DNA of 34,363 nt from Sulfuritalea hydrogenivorans sk43H (GTDB lineage Bacteria; Pseudomonadota; Gammaproteobacteria; Burkholderiales; Rhodocyclaceae), in the NCBI GenBank assembly GCA_945870205.1, contig CAMBRI010000018.1:1-34363 (forward strand), read 5' to 3'. The position numbers were made by a program, and so were the translations under genes. Of this stretch, positions 1 through 10,973 are shown piece after piece (within the stretch, counting starts at the first letter, position 1; every line of letters starts with the position of its first letter). The notes beneath the pieces are model-generated. The model was not told the DNA's origin, searched no databases, and was given only the letters and a program-made list of their open reading frames with translations.

Positions 1-3
1 GTT

Positions 4-705
4 GTGATTTCGCCGAATGCTGGAGTTTCGCTGACCATCCTGCGGGCATTGCCGATCTTCGAGACCCTCGATGACGACTGCCTCAAGCCGCTGACCCGAG
101 TTGCCATGCTGCGTGCGGTTCCAAGGCATACCGTTGTGCTGCATGCCGGTGACCGCACCGACAACATCTACTTCGTGCTCTCAGGCGGCCTGAAGGTTCA
201 GGTCAGCGACGAAGAGGGGCGCGAGGTGATTCTCTCCATGCTCGGGCCTGGCGAACTGTTCGGCGAAATGGGTGTGCTCGACGACCATCCGCGTTCGGCG
301 ACTGTCCTGGCAGTTGAGCAGAGCGAAGTGGTGGTGATCGGCAAGGATGATTTCAAACGCTGCCTGGTCGATAATCCCGACGTATCACTCTTCATCATGC
401 GCAATCTCGCCAAGCGCCTGCGCTTGGCTGATCGCAATATCGAAAGCCTGGCGTTGCTCGATGTGTACGGGCGTGTTGCCCGCCTGTTGCTTGAGGCGGC
501 AGAGACCATCGACGGGCGCAAAGTGGTTACGCACAAGCTGACCAAGCAGGATATTGCGAAAATGATCGGCGCCTCGCGCGAAATGGTCAGTCGGGTCATG
601 CGTGACCTCACGGCGCAGGGGTTGATCCACGAGCAGGACGGCCAGTTGATTCTTATCGATCTCGCCGCGTTCAGGCGACATGGCGACGTCGACGCCATCG
701 CCTGA
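4..705 (+). CDS. Crp/Fnr family transcriptional regulator
   Basis: A 233-aa one-component regulator. Residues about 14-130 form a cyclic-nucleotide-binding beta-barrel. It has a phosphate-binding-cassette-like stretch at 86-99 (FGEMGVLDDHPRSA), whose G-E and R-S-A spacing resembles the cAMP pocket of Crp. A long dimerisation helix follows at about 125-155, then a winged HTH with the recognition region at about 180-200 (LTKQDIAKMIGASREMVSRVM). There is no Fnr-type N-terminal cysteine cluster, so an iron-sulfur oxygen sensor is unlikely. The effector cannot be decided from sequence: it could be cAMP, c-di-GMP or another ligand. The GTG at the window edge is only the first visible start and the true start may lie upstream. 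It is followed by about 145 bases before queA and looks separately transcribed. Family call firm, function unknown. Confidence 0.9.
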   Translation: MISPNAGVSLTILRALPIFETLDDDCLKPLTRVAMLRAVPRHTVVLHAGDRTDNIYFVLSGGLKVQVSDEEGREVILSMLGPGELFGEMGVLDDHPRSATVLAVEQSEVVVIGKDDFKRCLVDNPDVSLFIMRNLAKRLRLADRNIESLALLDVYGRVARLLLEAAETIDGRKVVTHKLTKQDIAKMIGASREMVSRVMRDLTAQGLIHEQDGQLILIDLAAFRRHGDVDAIA

Positions 706-758
706 CCAAAGGTGCAATCGCAGACATCGGCTGATCTGGCGGCCCAGGGATAGAGCTC

Positions 759-794
759 TGCTACTATTCGCGCCGGCCGCCGCATAGGCGGCCG
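759..794 (+). promoter_or_regulatory. Extended -10 promoter and 5' hairpin before queA
   Basis: TGC followed by TACTAT (759-767) makes an extended -10 element, with no convincing -35. The predicted start point, near 775, falls at the foot of a perfect 8-bp hairpin (774-781 pairing with 787-794, loop GCATA). The queA transcript would then begin with a GC-rich stem. This could protect the 5' end or reflect regulation. No preQ1 aptamer consensus is recognisable. Confidence 0.4.
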
Positions 795-850
795 AATGTC
801 ACATGACCTGCGGCATTCCAGATGCTGCATTGCCCTTCGTGTCCACCCTG

Positions 851-2989
<2,139 letters not shown>

Positions 2990-3024
2990 CGCCAAGTTAC
3001 GTCCGACATTCTTGGAGATTCATA

Positions 3025-3366
3025 GTGCTGATTTCAAATGCTTACGCGCAGGCGGCGGGTGCCGCTGCCGATCCGACGGGTGGTCTGATGGGCATGCTGC
3101 CCATCCTTCTGATGTTTGTCGTGCTTTGGTTCGTCATGATCCGGCCGCAGATGAAAAAGGCCAAGGAGCAACAGAAAATGGTCAGCGAACTGGCCAAGGG
3201 CGACGAAATCATCACCCAGGGGGGCATCGCCGGCCGCATTGGCAAGGTGGGAGAAAACTACCTGAGCCTCGAAGTGGCGGAAGCCAAGGACGGCCCGGTA
3301 GTGATTACCGTGCAGAAGAACGCCGTGGGCGCGCTACTGCCCAAGGGTACGCTGAAAAACCTGTAA
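3025..3366 (+). CDS. yajC: Sec translocase accessory subunit YajC
   Basis: YajC is a small inner-membrane partner of SecDF and SecYEG. This 113-aa protein has one membrane segment (about residues 22-40, GMLPILLMFVVLWFVMIRPQ), followed by the typical MKKAKEQQKM stretch and a small cytoplasmic domain with GDEIITQGGIAGRIGKV. The start is GTG, preceded at good spacing by GGAGA (from about 3014), and it gives the usual family N-terminus. The gene lies 36 bases after tgt and 45 before secD, in the canonical queA-tgt-yajC-secD-secF order. Confidence 0.95.
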   Translation: MLISNAYAQAAGAAADPTGGLMGMLPILLMFVVLWFVMIRPQMKKAKEQQKMVSELAKGDEIITQGGIAGRIGKVGENYLSLEVAEAKDGPVVITVQKNAVGALLPKGTLKNL

Positions 3367-3411
3367 TTTATTAAAGGTCGACCGCGTCGCCGCGGGTTCG
3401 GCCACCATGCC

Positions 3412-5289
3412 ATGAATCGCTATCCTCTCTGGAAAAATGTCACGGTATTGCTTGCCGTGGTGCTTGGACTGCTGTACACCCTGCCCAACTTTTTCGGCGA
3501 GGCGCCCGCCGTGCAGGTGGCCAGCGTCAAATCAACCCACAAGGTTGACGCCAGGCTGATGGCTCAGGTGGCGGATGCGCTCAAGGCGGCATCGGTCGTG
3601 CCGCACGGCATAGTGCTCGACACCAACAGTGTGCGTGTGCGGTTGAATGACACGGACACCCAGCTCAAGGCAAAAGACGTCATTGAAAAGGCCGTCAATC
3701 CGGTTGTGGCGGATGCGACCTACAGCGTCGCATTGAATCTGGTGTCGAACTCTCCCAATTGGCTGACCAGCATTCATGCCTTGCCGATGTATCTCGGCCT
3801 CGACCTGCGCGGCGGCGTGCATTTCCTGCTACAGGTGGACATGAAGGGCGCGCTGACCAAGCGCCTAGATTCGATCGGTGCCGACTTGCGCAGTCTGCTG
3901 CGTGACAAGAACATTCGTCATGGCGGCATCAGCCGTGAAGGACAGAGCGTGGCGATTCGCTTCCGCGACCCCGAAACGCGTGACAAGACCCGCGGTGTTC
4001 TGGCGGATAGCCAACCCGATCTGCTGCTTGCCGATGCCCAGGAGGGGGCGGATCTCAAGTTGGTGGCGACGCTCAAGCCCGAGGCGCAGAAGCGCATCCA
4101 GGAATTCGCCGTCAAGCAGAACATCACTACCCTGCACAACCGCATCAACGAACTCGGTGTCGCCGAGCCGGTAATCCAGCAGCAGGGCGTCGATCGAATC
4201 GTGGTGCAGTTGCCGGGGGTGCAGGACACCGCCAAGGCCAAGGATATCCTCGGCCGCACGGCAACCCTGGAAGTGCGCATGGTCGATGACGAAGCCAGCG
4301 CCAATCCAGGCATCATGGAGCAGGCGGCCCGTGGCCAGCCGCCGCCCGGAACCGACTATTACGTCGAGCGCGGCGGACGCGGCTTGCTGTTGAAGAAGCA
4401 GGTGGTATTGACCGGTGAGCGCCTGACCGATGCCCAGCCCGGCTTCGACAACCAGACCCAGGAAGCGGCGGTTCATTTGTCGCTCGATTCCGCCGGCGCG
4501 CGCATTTTCAAGGACGTGACGCGCGAAAGCGTAGGCAAGCGCATGGCGATCTTGCTGATCGAAAAGGGCAAGGGCGAGGTAGTCACTGCTCCTGTCATTC
4601 GCAGCGAAATCGGCGGTGGCCGCGTCCAGATTTCGGGCCGCATGAGTACCATGGAGGCCAACGATGTGGCGCTGCTGCTGCGCGCCGGATCGTTGGCGGC
4701 GCCGATGGAAATCATCGAGGAGCGCACCATCGGCCCCAGCCTTGGCGCCGACAATATCGCCAAGGGTTTCAACTCGACTCTTTGGGGCTTTGCTGCCATT
4801 GCCGTCTTCATGATGACCTACTATCTGCTGTTCGGCCTGGTCTCCGTGGTGGCGCTGTCGGCCAACATGCTGCTGCTGGTGGCTCTCCTGTCGCTGCTGC
4901 AGGCCACACTGACCTTGCCGGGCATTGCTGCCATTGCACTGGCGCTGGGCATGGCCATCGACTCTAACGTGCTGATCAACGAACGGGTTCGAGAGGAACT
5001 GCGCAACGGCAGCACGCCGCAGGCCGCCATCACGGCGGGCTATGAGCGTGCCTGGGCGACCATCCTCGATTCGAACGTGACCACGCTGATCGTCGGTGTC
5101 GCTCTGCTGATTTTCGGATCCGGTCCGGTCCGCGGCTTTGCCGTGGTCCATTGCCTCGGCATCCTGACCTCGCTGTTCAGTTCCGTGATCCTGTCGCGTG
5201 CCGTGGTCAACCTGATCTACGGTCGCCGCCGCAAGCTCGACAGTCTCAGCATCGGTCAGGTCTGGAAGCCCGGCCTGAGCGCCAAATAA
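3412..5289 (+). CDS. secD: Protein translocase subunit SecD
   Basis: SecD is an RND-type inner-membrane protein that, with SecF, uses the proton motive force to help pull secreted proteins into the periplasm. The 625-aa product is close to E. coli SecD in length. It has an N-terminal membrane helix (about 8-26), the DLRGGVHFLLQVD motif, a large periplasmic domain, and a C-terminal bundle of about five helices from residue 455. That bundle contains the ALGMAIDSNVLINERVREE motif of the SecD/SecF permease domain. No Shine-Dalgarno is evident before ATG 3412. A two-codon frame (ATG CCA TGA from 3407) overlaps the start and may allow reinitiation. Confidence 0.97.
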   Translation: MNRYPLWKNVTVLLAVVLGLLYTLPNFFGEAPAVQVASVKSTHKVDARLMAQVADALKAASVVPHGIVLDTNSVRVRLNDTDTQLKAKDVIEKAVNPVVADATYSVALNLVSNSPNWLTSIHALPMYLGLDLRGGVHFLLQVDMKGALTKRLDSIGADLRSLLRDKNIRHGGISREGQSVAIRFRDPETRDKTRGVLADSQPDLLLADAQEGADLKLVATLKPEAQKRIQEFAVKQNITTLHNRINELGVAEPVIQQQGVDRIVVQLPGVQDTAKAKDILGRTATLEVRMVDDEASANPGIMEQAARGQPPPGTDYYVERGGRGLLLKKQVVLTGERLTDAQPGFDNQTQEAAVHLSLDSAGARIFKDVTRESVGKRMAILLIEKGKGEVVTAPVIRSEIGGGRVQISGRMSTMEANDVALLLRAGSLAAPMEIIEERTIGPSLGADNIAKGFNSTLWGFAAIAVFMMTYYLLFGLVSVVALSANMLLLVALLSLLQATLTLPGIAAIALALGMAIDSNVLINERVREELRNGSTPQAAITAGYERAWATILDSNVTTLIVGVALLIFGSGPVRGFAVVHCLGILTSLFSSVILSRAVVNLIYGRRRKLDSLSIGQVWKPGLSAK

Positions 5290-5299
5290 AGGAATCGCG

Positions 5300-6256
5300 A
5301 TGGAATTCTTCCGCATCCGAAAAGACATCCCGTTCATGCGCCACGCGCTGACGTTCAACGTCATATCCCTCGTCACTTTCCTGCTTGCGGTGTTCTTCCT
5401 GGTCAACAAGGGGCTGCACTTCTCCATCGAGTTTACCGGCGGCACTTTGCTCGAAGTGAGTTATGCCCAGGCTCCCGATCTCGACAAGTTGCGCAAGCAG
5501 ATGGAGGCGGACGGCTTTACGGATACACAGGTGCAGAATTTCGGCTCGTCGCGCGATGTGCTGATCCGCGTGCCCTTGTCGAAGGATGCCGAAACTTCCA
5601 AGGTCGGTGCGCGTGTAATGGCTTCGCTGGCAAGAGTTGGCGCTGCGGCAGACAGTCCGGCGGCTGGCGTTGCTCCGACCTTGAAGCGCGTCGAGTTCGT
5701 CGGTCCGCAGGTGGGCAAGGAGTTGGCCGCCGATGGCGCGCTGGCGCTGCTGCTGGTCGTGTGCGGCATCGTGCTGTATCTGGCGATGCGTTTCGAGTGG
5801 CGTTTCGCCATTTCGGCCATCATCGCCAACCTGCATGACGTGATAATCATTCTCGGTTTCTTCGCGCTGTTCCAGTGGGAGTTTTCACTTCCGGTATTGG
5901 CGGCCGTGCTGGCGGTGCTGGGTTACTCGGTCAATGAGTCAGTGGTGGTGTTCGACCGGGTACGTGAAATCTTCAAGAAGAAGCGCGGCCTCACGACGCC
6001 GCAGGTGCTTGATCACGCGATTACCAGCACGATTTCGCGCACCATCATCACCCATGGCTGTACCCAGATGATGGTGACCTCGATGCTGATTTTTGGCGGC
6101 CCGGCCCTGCATTATTTTGCGCTGGCGCTGACCATCGGCATTCTGTTCGGCATCTACTCCTCCGTGCTGGTGGCAAGTCCCCTGGTGATGTGGATGGGGG
6201 TTTCGCGTGAGCAGTTCATCCAGGTCAAGGTCGAGAAACAGGAAGCCGTGGTCTAG
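5300..6256 (+). CDS. secF: Protein translocase subunit SecF
   Basis: SecF is the partner of SecD in the SecDF translocation complex. The 318-aa product has a first membrane helix at about 19-38, the family motif FTGGTLLEV at about 49-57, a periplasmic loop, and five C-terminal helices from about 145. The NESVVVFDRVRE block corresponds to the SecD permease motif and carries the conserved charged residues of the RND core. The gene follows secD by ten bases with AAGGAA (5288-5293) as ribosome binding site. The separate secD and secF arrangement is normal for proteobacteria. Confidence 0.97.
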   Translation: MEFFRIRKDIPFMRHALTFNVISLVTFLLAVFFLVNKGLHFSIEFTGGTLLEVSYAQAPDLDKLRKQMEADGFTDTQVQNFGSSRDVLIRVPLSKDAETSKVGARVMASLARVGAAADSPAAGVAPTLKRVEFVGPQVGKELAADGALALLLVVCGIVLYLAMRFEWRFAISAIIANLHDVIIILGFFALFQWEFSLPVLAAVLAVLGYSVNESVVVFDRVREIFKKKRGLTTPQVLDHAITSTISRTIITHGCTQMMVTSMLIFGGPALHYFALALTIGILFGIYSSVLVASPLVMWMGVSREQFIQVKVEKQEAVV

Positions 6257-6269
6257 CGGGCGGGCTCCA

Positions 6270-6950
6270 ATGCAGCACTTCCGGATCTGGGACCTGCCGA
6301 CCCGAATTTTTCACTGGGCGCTTGTGTTCTGCGTCCTTGGGTCGTTCGTCAGCGTCAAGATTGGTGGCAACGCGATGGTCTGGCATGGCCGCTTTGGCGT
6401 CGTGGTTGTCGGCCTGCTGGCGTTTCGGTTGGTGTGGGGTTTTACCGGATCGACTTATGCGCGCTTTGCCCAGTTCGTGCGCGGGCCTGCAGCGATCAAA
6501 GCCTACCTGCGGGGACAGTGGCAGGGAGTGGGGCACAACCCGCTCGGCGCGCTGTCGGTGCTCGCCATGCTCGGCACGCTGCTGCTGCTGGTGGCGACAG
6601 GACTGTTCGCTAACGATGACATCGCCTTCGAGGGACCGCTCTACGCGCTGGTCGGCAAGGAGTTCTCCGATCGTGCCGCGGGCATTCACCGCGTGATAGA
6701 GCCCCTGACCATCCTGCTGGTCCTGGCTCACCTGGGTGCCATCGCCTATTACGTGCGTTTCAGGAAGGAAACCCTGATCATGCCGATGATCACGGGAAGC
6801 AAAGTCGGCGCTGGCGAGACTGCAAAAGGTGGTGGTATCGTGGCCTTCAGCATCGCATTGGTTGTTGCACTTGCGGCGGTTTTTGGCGCGAGTGGTGCGT
6901 GGATACAGAAACCCCCGCCTCCGGCAGCGAATTCGACACCCAACTGGTAG
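6270..6950 (+). CDS. Cytochrome b561 family membrane protein
   Basis: A di-heme b-type cytochrome of the b561 / Ni-Fe-hydrogenase cytochrome b superfamily, moving electrons in the inner membrane. The 226-aa product has four membrane helices with likely axial histidines at H15, H39, H140 and H154. The family-typical WDLPTRIFHW opening and the HNPLGALSVLAML turn are present. A fifth hydrophobic segment near the C-terminus (about 190-212) precedes a short proline-rich tail. I chose ATG 6270, which gives the standard N-terminus. The longer frame from 6207 would overlap secF. It sits 13 bases after secF, but its likely functional partner is the cytochrome c' gene facing it across a shared terminator. 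The electron donor and acceptor are not known. Confidence 0.88.
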   Translation: MQHFRIWDLPTRIFHWALVFCVLGSFVSVKIGGNAMVWHGRFGVVVVGLLAFRLVWGFTGSTYARFAQFVRGPAAIKAYLRGQWQGVGHNPLGALSVLAMLGTLLLLVATGLFANDDIAFEGPLYALVGKEFSDRAAGIHRVIEPLTILLVLAHLGAIAYYVRFRKETLIMPMITGSKVGAGETAKGGGIVAFSIALVVALAAVFGASGAWIQKPPPPAANSTPNW

Positions 6951-6991
6951 CCGCCGGGGGACCGAAACAGGGACCGACGATGCTATACAGG

Positions 6992-7024
6992 AAAAACCGG
7001 CTACCCGTTGGGTGGCCGGTTTTT
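6992..7024. terminator. Bidirectional terminator between b561 and cytochrome c'
   Basis: An AAAAACCGGC...GCCGGTTTTT inverted repeat of about 14 pairs with one mismatch and loop GTT. It has A- and T-tracts on both ends, so it can stop transcription arriving from either side. It lies between the convergent cytochrome b561 and cytochrome c' genes. Confidence 0.85.
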
Positions 7025-7038
7025 TGCTGGTCGAGTGC

Positions 7039-7515
7039 TTACTTCTTTTCTTCCTTGCGGAACTTGTCGTGGCAGGCCTTGCAGGACTCGCCGAGCTTGC
7101 CGAACTGGACCTTGACGGCGGCGGCATCGCCCCCGGCAGCTACTGCGGCCATTTCCTTGGCCTCCTTGATGTAGGCGCCGGCAATCTTGCCGAGTTCGTC
7201 CTTGCTCTCCGGCTTGAAGAACTCCGGCTTCACGTTCGTATCGCGCCAGCCTTTTCCGGTGTTGGTATCGGGCTGGAATAGCGCACCCATGCCGGAGGTG
7301 GCAATCGCCTGGATCACATTGGCGGCCTGCACCACCTGATCCTTGTTGTAGGTACCTTCGATGTTGGCTTTGATCCTGCCCATGTTCCAGGCCATGGTCT
7401 GGTAAGCCGACTGACGCCAGCGAATCTGGTCTTCGGCTTTGCCGATCACTTGGCCCATAGCGGCAGAGGAAAGGCCAATTGCGAGAGTTGCAGCGACGAT
7501 GTTCGTGAATTTCAT
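7039..7515 (-). CDS. Class II cytochrome c (cytochrome c')
   Basis: A periplasmic four-helix-bundle heme protein. Members bind NO and CO at a five-coordinate heme and are linked to nitric-oxide tolerance. The 158-aa precursor begins with a signal peptide (about residues 1-21, ending near SSAAMG). The heme-attachment motif CKACH sits near the C-terminus (C145, C148, H149), the diagnostic position for class II cytochromes. ATG 7515 is preceded by AAGGAG at good spacing. The longer frame reading MAFLTTEQGAF is not a plausible secretion signal and was rejected. It converges on the cytochrome b561 gene. NO binding is a family property and was not tested here. Confidence 0.93.
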   Translation of the reverse strand: MKFTNIVAATLAIGLSSAAMGQVIGKAEDQIRWRQSAYQTMAWNMGRIKANIEGTYNKDQVVQAANVIQAIATSGMGALFQPDTNTGKGWRDTNVKPEFFKPESKDELGKIAGAYIKEAKEMAAVAAGGDAAAVKVQFGKLGESCKACHDKFRKEEKK

Positions 7516-7585
7516 GAAAGCTCCTTGTTCTGTCGTGAGGAAGGCCAATAGTTGCCGGCATCAGGTTTACGATTGGCGGCGGGAA

Positions 7586-7594
7586 ATTATTCCA
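7586..7594 (-). promoter_or_regulatory. Extended -10 element upstream of cytochrome c'
   Basis: On the minus strand TGG precedes AATAAT, an extended -10 with no clear -35. A start point near 7579 gives a leader of about 64 bases before the cytochrome c' gene. This suggests it is transcribed separately from the DUF2322 gene upstream. Confidence 0.35.
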
Positions 7595-7645
7595 TACTTC
7601 GCGTAACTCCCCTTTCGGTCGGCTGCGGCAGCGTCTTGCTGCAGG

Positions 7646-7975
7646 CTATTTGTCGCCCGTGGCAAAAATATGCTTGATTCGAAGCAACTTCTTGGGTTCG
7701 GCACCAAGCGCCAGCAGGCGGTCGATGTTGGGGTGCTTGCCCGGGTTCTGGCGCGCGTCATCAGCGTGCTCGGCATAGAGATCCAGCCCCTTGCGAGCGG
7801 CTTCTGGGGTGATGGCGCCGTAGATCTGTCCGAGATGGTTGTAGATGGCCAGCGAGCCGGCCTGGCCAGGCTTGTTTTCGATGGTGACGACCACGGCGGA
7901 ATCACCGTCGAGCAACTGGATCGCGGTCAGATGCGAAATGCGCGGCAACTGTTTCAGATTGTCGGCGAAGCTCAT
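7646..7975 (-). CDS. DUF2322 family protein
   Basis: A 109-aa soluble protein with no signal peptide or membrane helix, recognised as DUF2322 from the overall pattern (FADNLKQLPRI, GSLAIYNHLGQIYGAI, AEHADDARQNPGKHPNIDRLL). The function of the family is not known. ATG 7975 is used because it sits one base after the purB stop (TGA A ATG), an arrangement that indicates translational coupling. The longer frame would run into purB. The coupling ties its production to PurB, but no purine role can be read from the sequence. Confidence 0.8.
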   Translation of the reverse strand: MSFADNLKQLPRISHLTAIQLLDGDSAVVVTIENKPGQAGSLAIYNHLGQIYGAITPEAARKGLDLYAEHADDARQNPGKHPNIDRLLALGAEPKKLLRIKHIFATGDK

Positions 7976-7976
7976 T

Positions 7977-9465
<1,489 letters not shown>

Positions 9466-9495
9466 TTCCGCGCTCAAACACGCGTAAATGACCAA

Positions 9496-10104
9496 ATGAA
9501 ACTGATTGCTTCCCTTACCAGCCCCTATGTTCGCAAGATTCGCATCGTGCTGGCAGAAAAGAAGATCGACTACGAGTTGGTTATCGATTCACCCTGGGCG
9601 GAAGGCAACACAGTGGCCACACTCAACCCGCTGGGAAAAGTGCCGGTGCTGGTGCTGGACGACGATAGCACCCTCTACGATTCCCGCGTCATCGCGGAGT
9701 ATCTGGACACCGTGGCACCGAACAGTCGCCTGATCCCCGCTTCCGGTCGCGAGCGTATCAGCGTGAAACGCTGGGAGGCGCTGGCCGATGGCGTACTCGA
9801 TGCCGCGGTAGCTGCCTTCCTCGAGTCACGGCGACCGGATGGCGAGCGCAGCGCATCCTGGATCGAGCGACAGCGAGGCAAGATTGCGTCGGCGCTGCAA
9901 GTCATGTCCGATGAATTGGCGGACCAGCCCTGGTGTCACGGCAACAGCCTGTCACTGGCGGATGTCGCGGTCGGCTGCACCTTGGGCTATGTATCCTTTC
10001 GGCTCGATGACATCCGCTGGAGTGAGCAATATCCCAACCTGGCTCAACTCTACGAAAAACTGATGCAGCGTCCGGCTTTCGCGGACACCGTGCCGCAGGT
10101 CTAG
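9496..10104 (+). CDS. Glutathione S-transferase family protein (YibF-like)
   Basis: A 202-aa cytosolic GST-fold protein. The N-terminal thioredoxin-like domain (about 1-80) shows TSPYVRKIRIVLAEK, the cis-proline loop NPLGKVPVLVLDD and the glutathione-contacting DSRVIAEYLD. The all-helical C-terminal domain has ALADGVLDAAV and LADVAVGCTLGYVSFR. This pattern closely matches E. coli YibF, whose physiological substrate is unknown. ATG 9496 gives the exact family start, although no Shine-Dalgarno is visible before it. Reading further upstream would cross the promoter. Confidence 0.9.
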   Translation: MKLIASLTSPYVRKIRIVLAEKKIDYELVIDSPWAEGNTVATLNPLGKVPVLVLDDDSTLYDSRVIAEYLDTVAPNSRLIPASGRERISVKRWEALADGVLDAAVAAFLESRRPDGERSASWIERQRGKIASALQVMSDELADQPWCHGNSLSLADVAVGCTLGYVSFRLDDIRWSEQYPNLAQLYEKLMQRPAFADTVPQV

Positions 10105-10117
10105 CTTGAGGCAGTCG

Positions 10118-10140
10118 CTGGAGCCGGAGCCAGGTTCCAG
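10118..10140. terminator. Possible weak terminator hairpin between convergent genes
   Basis: CTGGAGCC and GGTTCCAG form an 8-bp stem with one G-U pair and a 7-base loop, located between the stops of the glutathione S-transferase gene and the 129-aa gene. There is no T-tract, so factor-independent termination would be weak. Confidence 0.3.
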
Positions 10141-10154
10141 TCGACCATTTGCAC

Positions 10155-10544
10155 TTAACCGTCCTTGTCCGTCTTGGGTGGGGGCGCAGTGCCATCCAGA
10201 CGAGCGATCAGGCGTGGCAGCAGATTCCTTTCGGCTTGATGGGTGAGTTCTCCCATCAACTGGTCGGCGAGGCCATCCGTCACTTTGAGGACAGCATGGG
10301 GTAACTCCTGGTCAAGCCAGCGTGAAAGCTCTTCGCGCAAGGCATCCAGGTGCTGCTGCATATGAGGTGGTGCCGTGGCAAGTGCTGCTTCGCGGTCCGT
10401 CACGATATCGGTGAGCACGGGCAGGTCGTCCTCGGGCGACGGTGCCGGTCCCGGGGCGGTCGCCGTCCCGGCAACAAAGACCCGGGTGCGCCGGATGAGG
10501 GCGTCGGCCTGGCGCAGGACATCGGCGGTATCGTTGTCAGCCAT
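10155..10544 (-). CDS. Hypothetical protein downstream of holC
   Basis: A 129-aa acidic soluble protein whose function I do not recognise. It starts with a helical segment (ADNDTADVLRQADALIRRTRVFV), then a proline-rich linker, then the segment EDDLPVLTDIV. I recall similar short 'DxPVLTxxV' segments from other uncharacterised betaproteobacterial proteins. The C-terminal half (about 55-120) looks amphipathic helical. It starts three bases after the holC stop, so it is almost certainly co-translated with holC and pepA. The position next to the polymerase III chi subunit is suggestive only. It could be a structural or regulatory protein of unknown role. Confidence 0.7.
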   Translation of the reverse strand: MADNDTADVLRQADALIRRTRVFVAGTATAPGPAPSPEDDLPVLTDIVTDREAALATAPPHMQQHLDALREELSRWLDQELPHAVLKVTDGLADQLMGELTHQAERNLLPRLIARLDGTAPPPKTDKDG

Positions 10545-10547
10545 TGT

Positions 10548-10973
10548 TCAAAAGCCTTCCGCGATGTCGCGAGTTTCCAGCGGATACCCGCGTTCCCGAT
10601 AGTAGCGATAGCGTTCCCGGCCGGGCAGTCGGTCGTCTTCGGCGACACTGATGATTTCAATCAATTGCTGAAAGCGGCTGAACCCCGGCGGGATTTCGTT
10701 CGATAGATTCAATAGGCACTTGTCATGCGGCGGGTTGTCGAGTCCGGATGCAAGAAGTACCGGCGTTTCTGCCGCCAGACCCTCGTCGGAATTGCAGTGA
10801 GGCGTGAAGCCGGTGGCCGGTGTGGTCCACAACAGGCGGTCCAATTCCTTGCTGCGCTCTTCGGCGGGCACATATACCAGTACCTGCCTTCCTTCGCGGC
10901 ATTCCCGTCCGAGCCAGGCAGCGACCGCCTGCAGGCGATTGTGCGTGCCGTGGAAAAAGCTGATTTGCGTCAT
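10548..10973 (-). CDS. holC: DNA polymerase III subunit chi
   Basis: HolC is the clamp-loader-associated subunit that links polymerase III to single-strand-binding protein through the psi subunit. The 141-aa product shows the family pattern: [32 protein letters not shown] at the N-terminus, then [16 protein letters not shown], then the [20 protein letters not shown] block. ATG 10973 was chosen because it matches the family start and overlaps the pepA stop by four bases (ATGA). The longer frame into pepA is spurious. Order pepA-holC is the common proteobacterial arrangement. Confidence 0.93.
   Translation of the reverse strand: MTQISFFHGTHNRLQAVAAWLGRECREGRQVLVYVPAEERSKELDRLLWTTPATGFTPHCNSDEGLAAETPVLLASGLDNPPHDKCLLNLSNEIPPGFSRFQQLIEIISVAEDDRLPGRERYRYYRERGYPLETRDIAEGF

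Noticed and set aside
774-850. preQ1 riboswitch upstream of queA
   Set aside because: The region has a simple GC hairpin but none of the compact pseudoknot or A-rich tail features of known preQ1 aptamers.
3865-5445. 526-codon minus-strand open frame opposite secD
   Set aside because: It is the antisense shadow of a GC-rich gene: low-complexity composition rich in H, Q, R and G, no domain, and secD on the other strand is certain.
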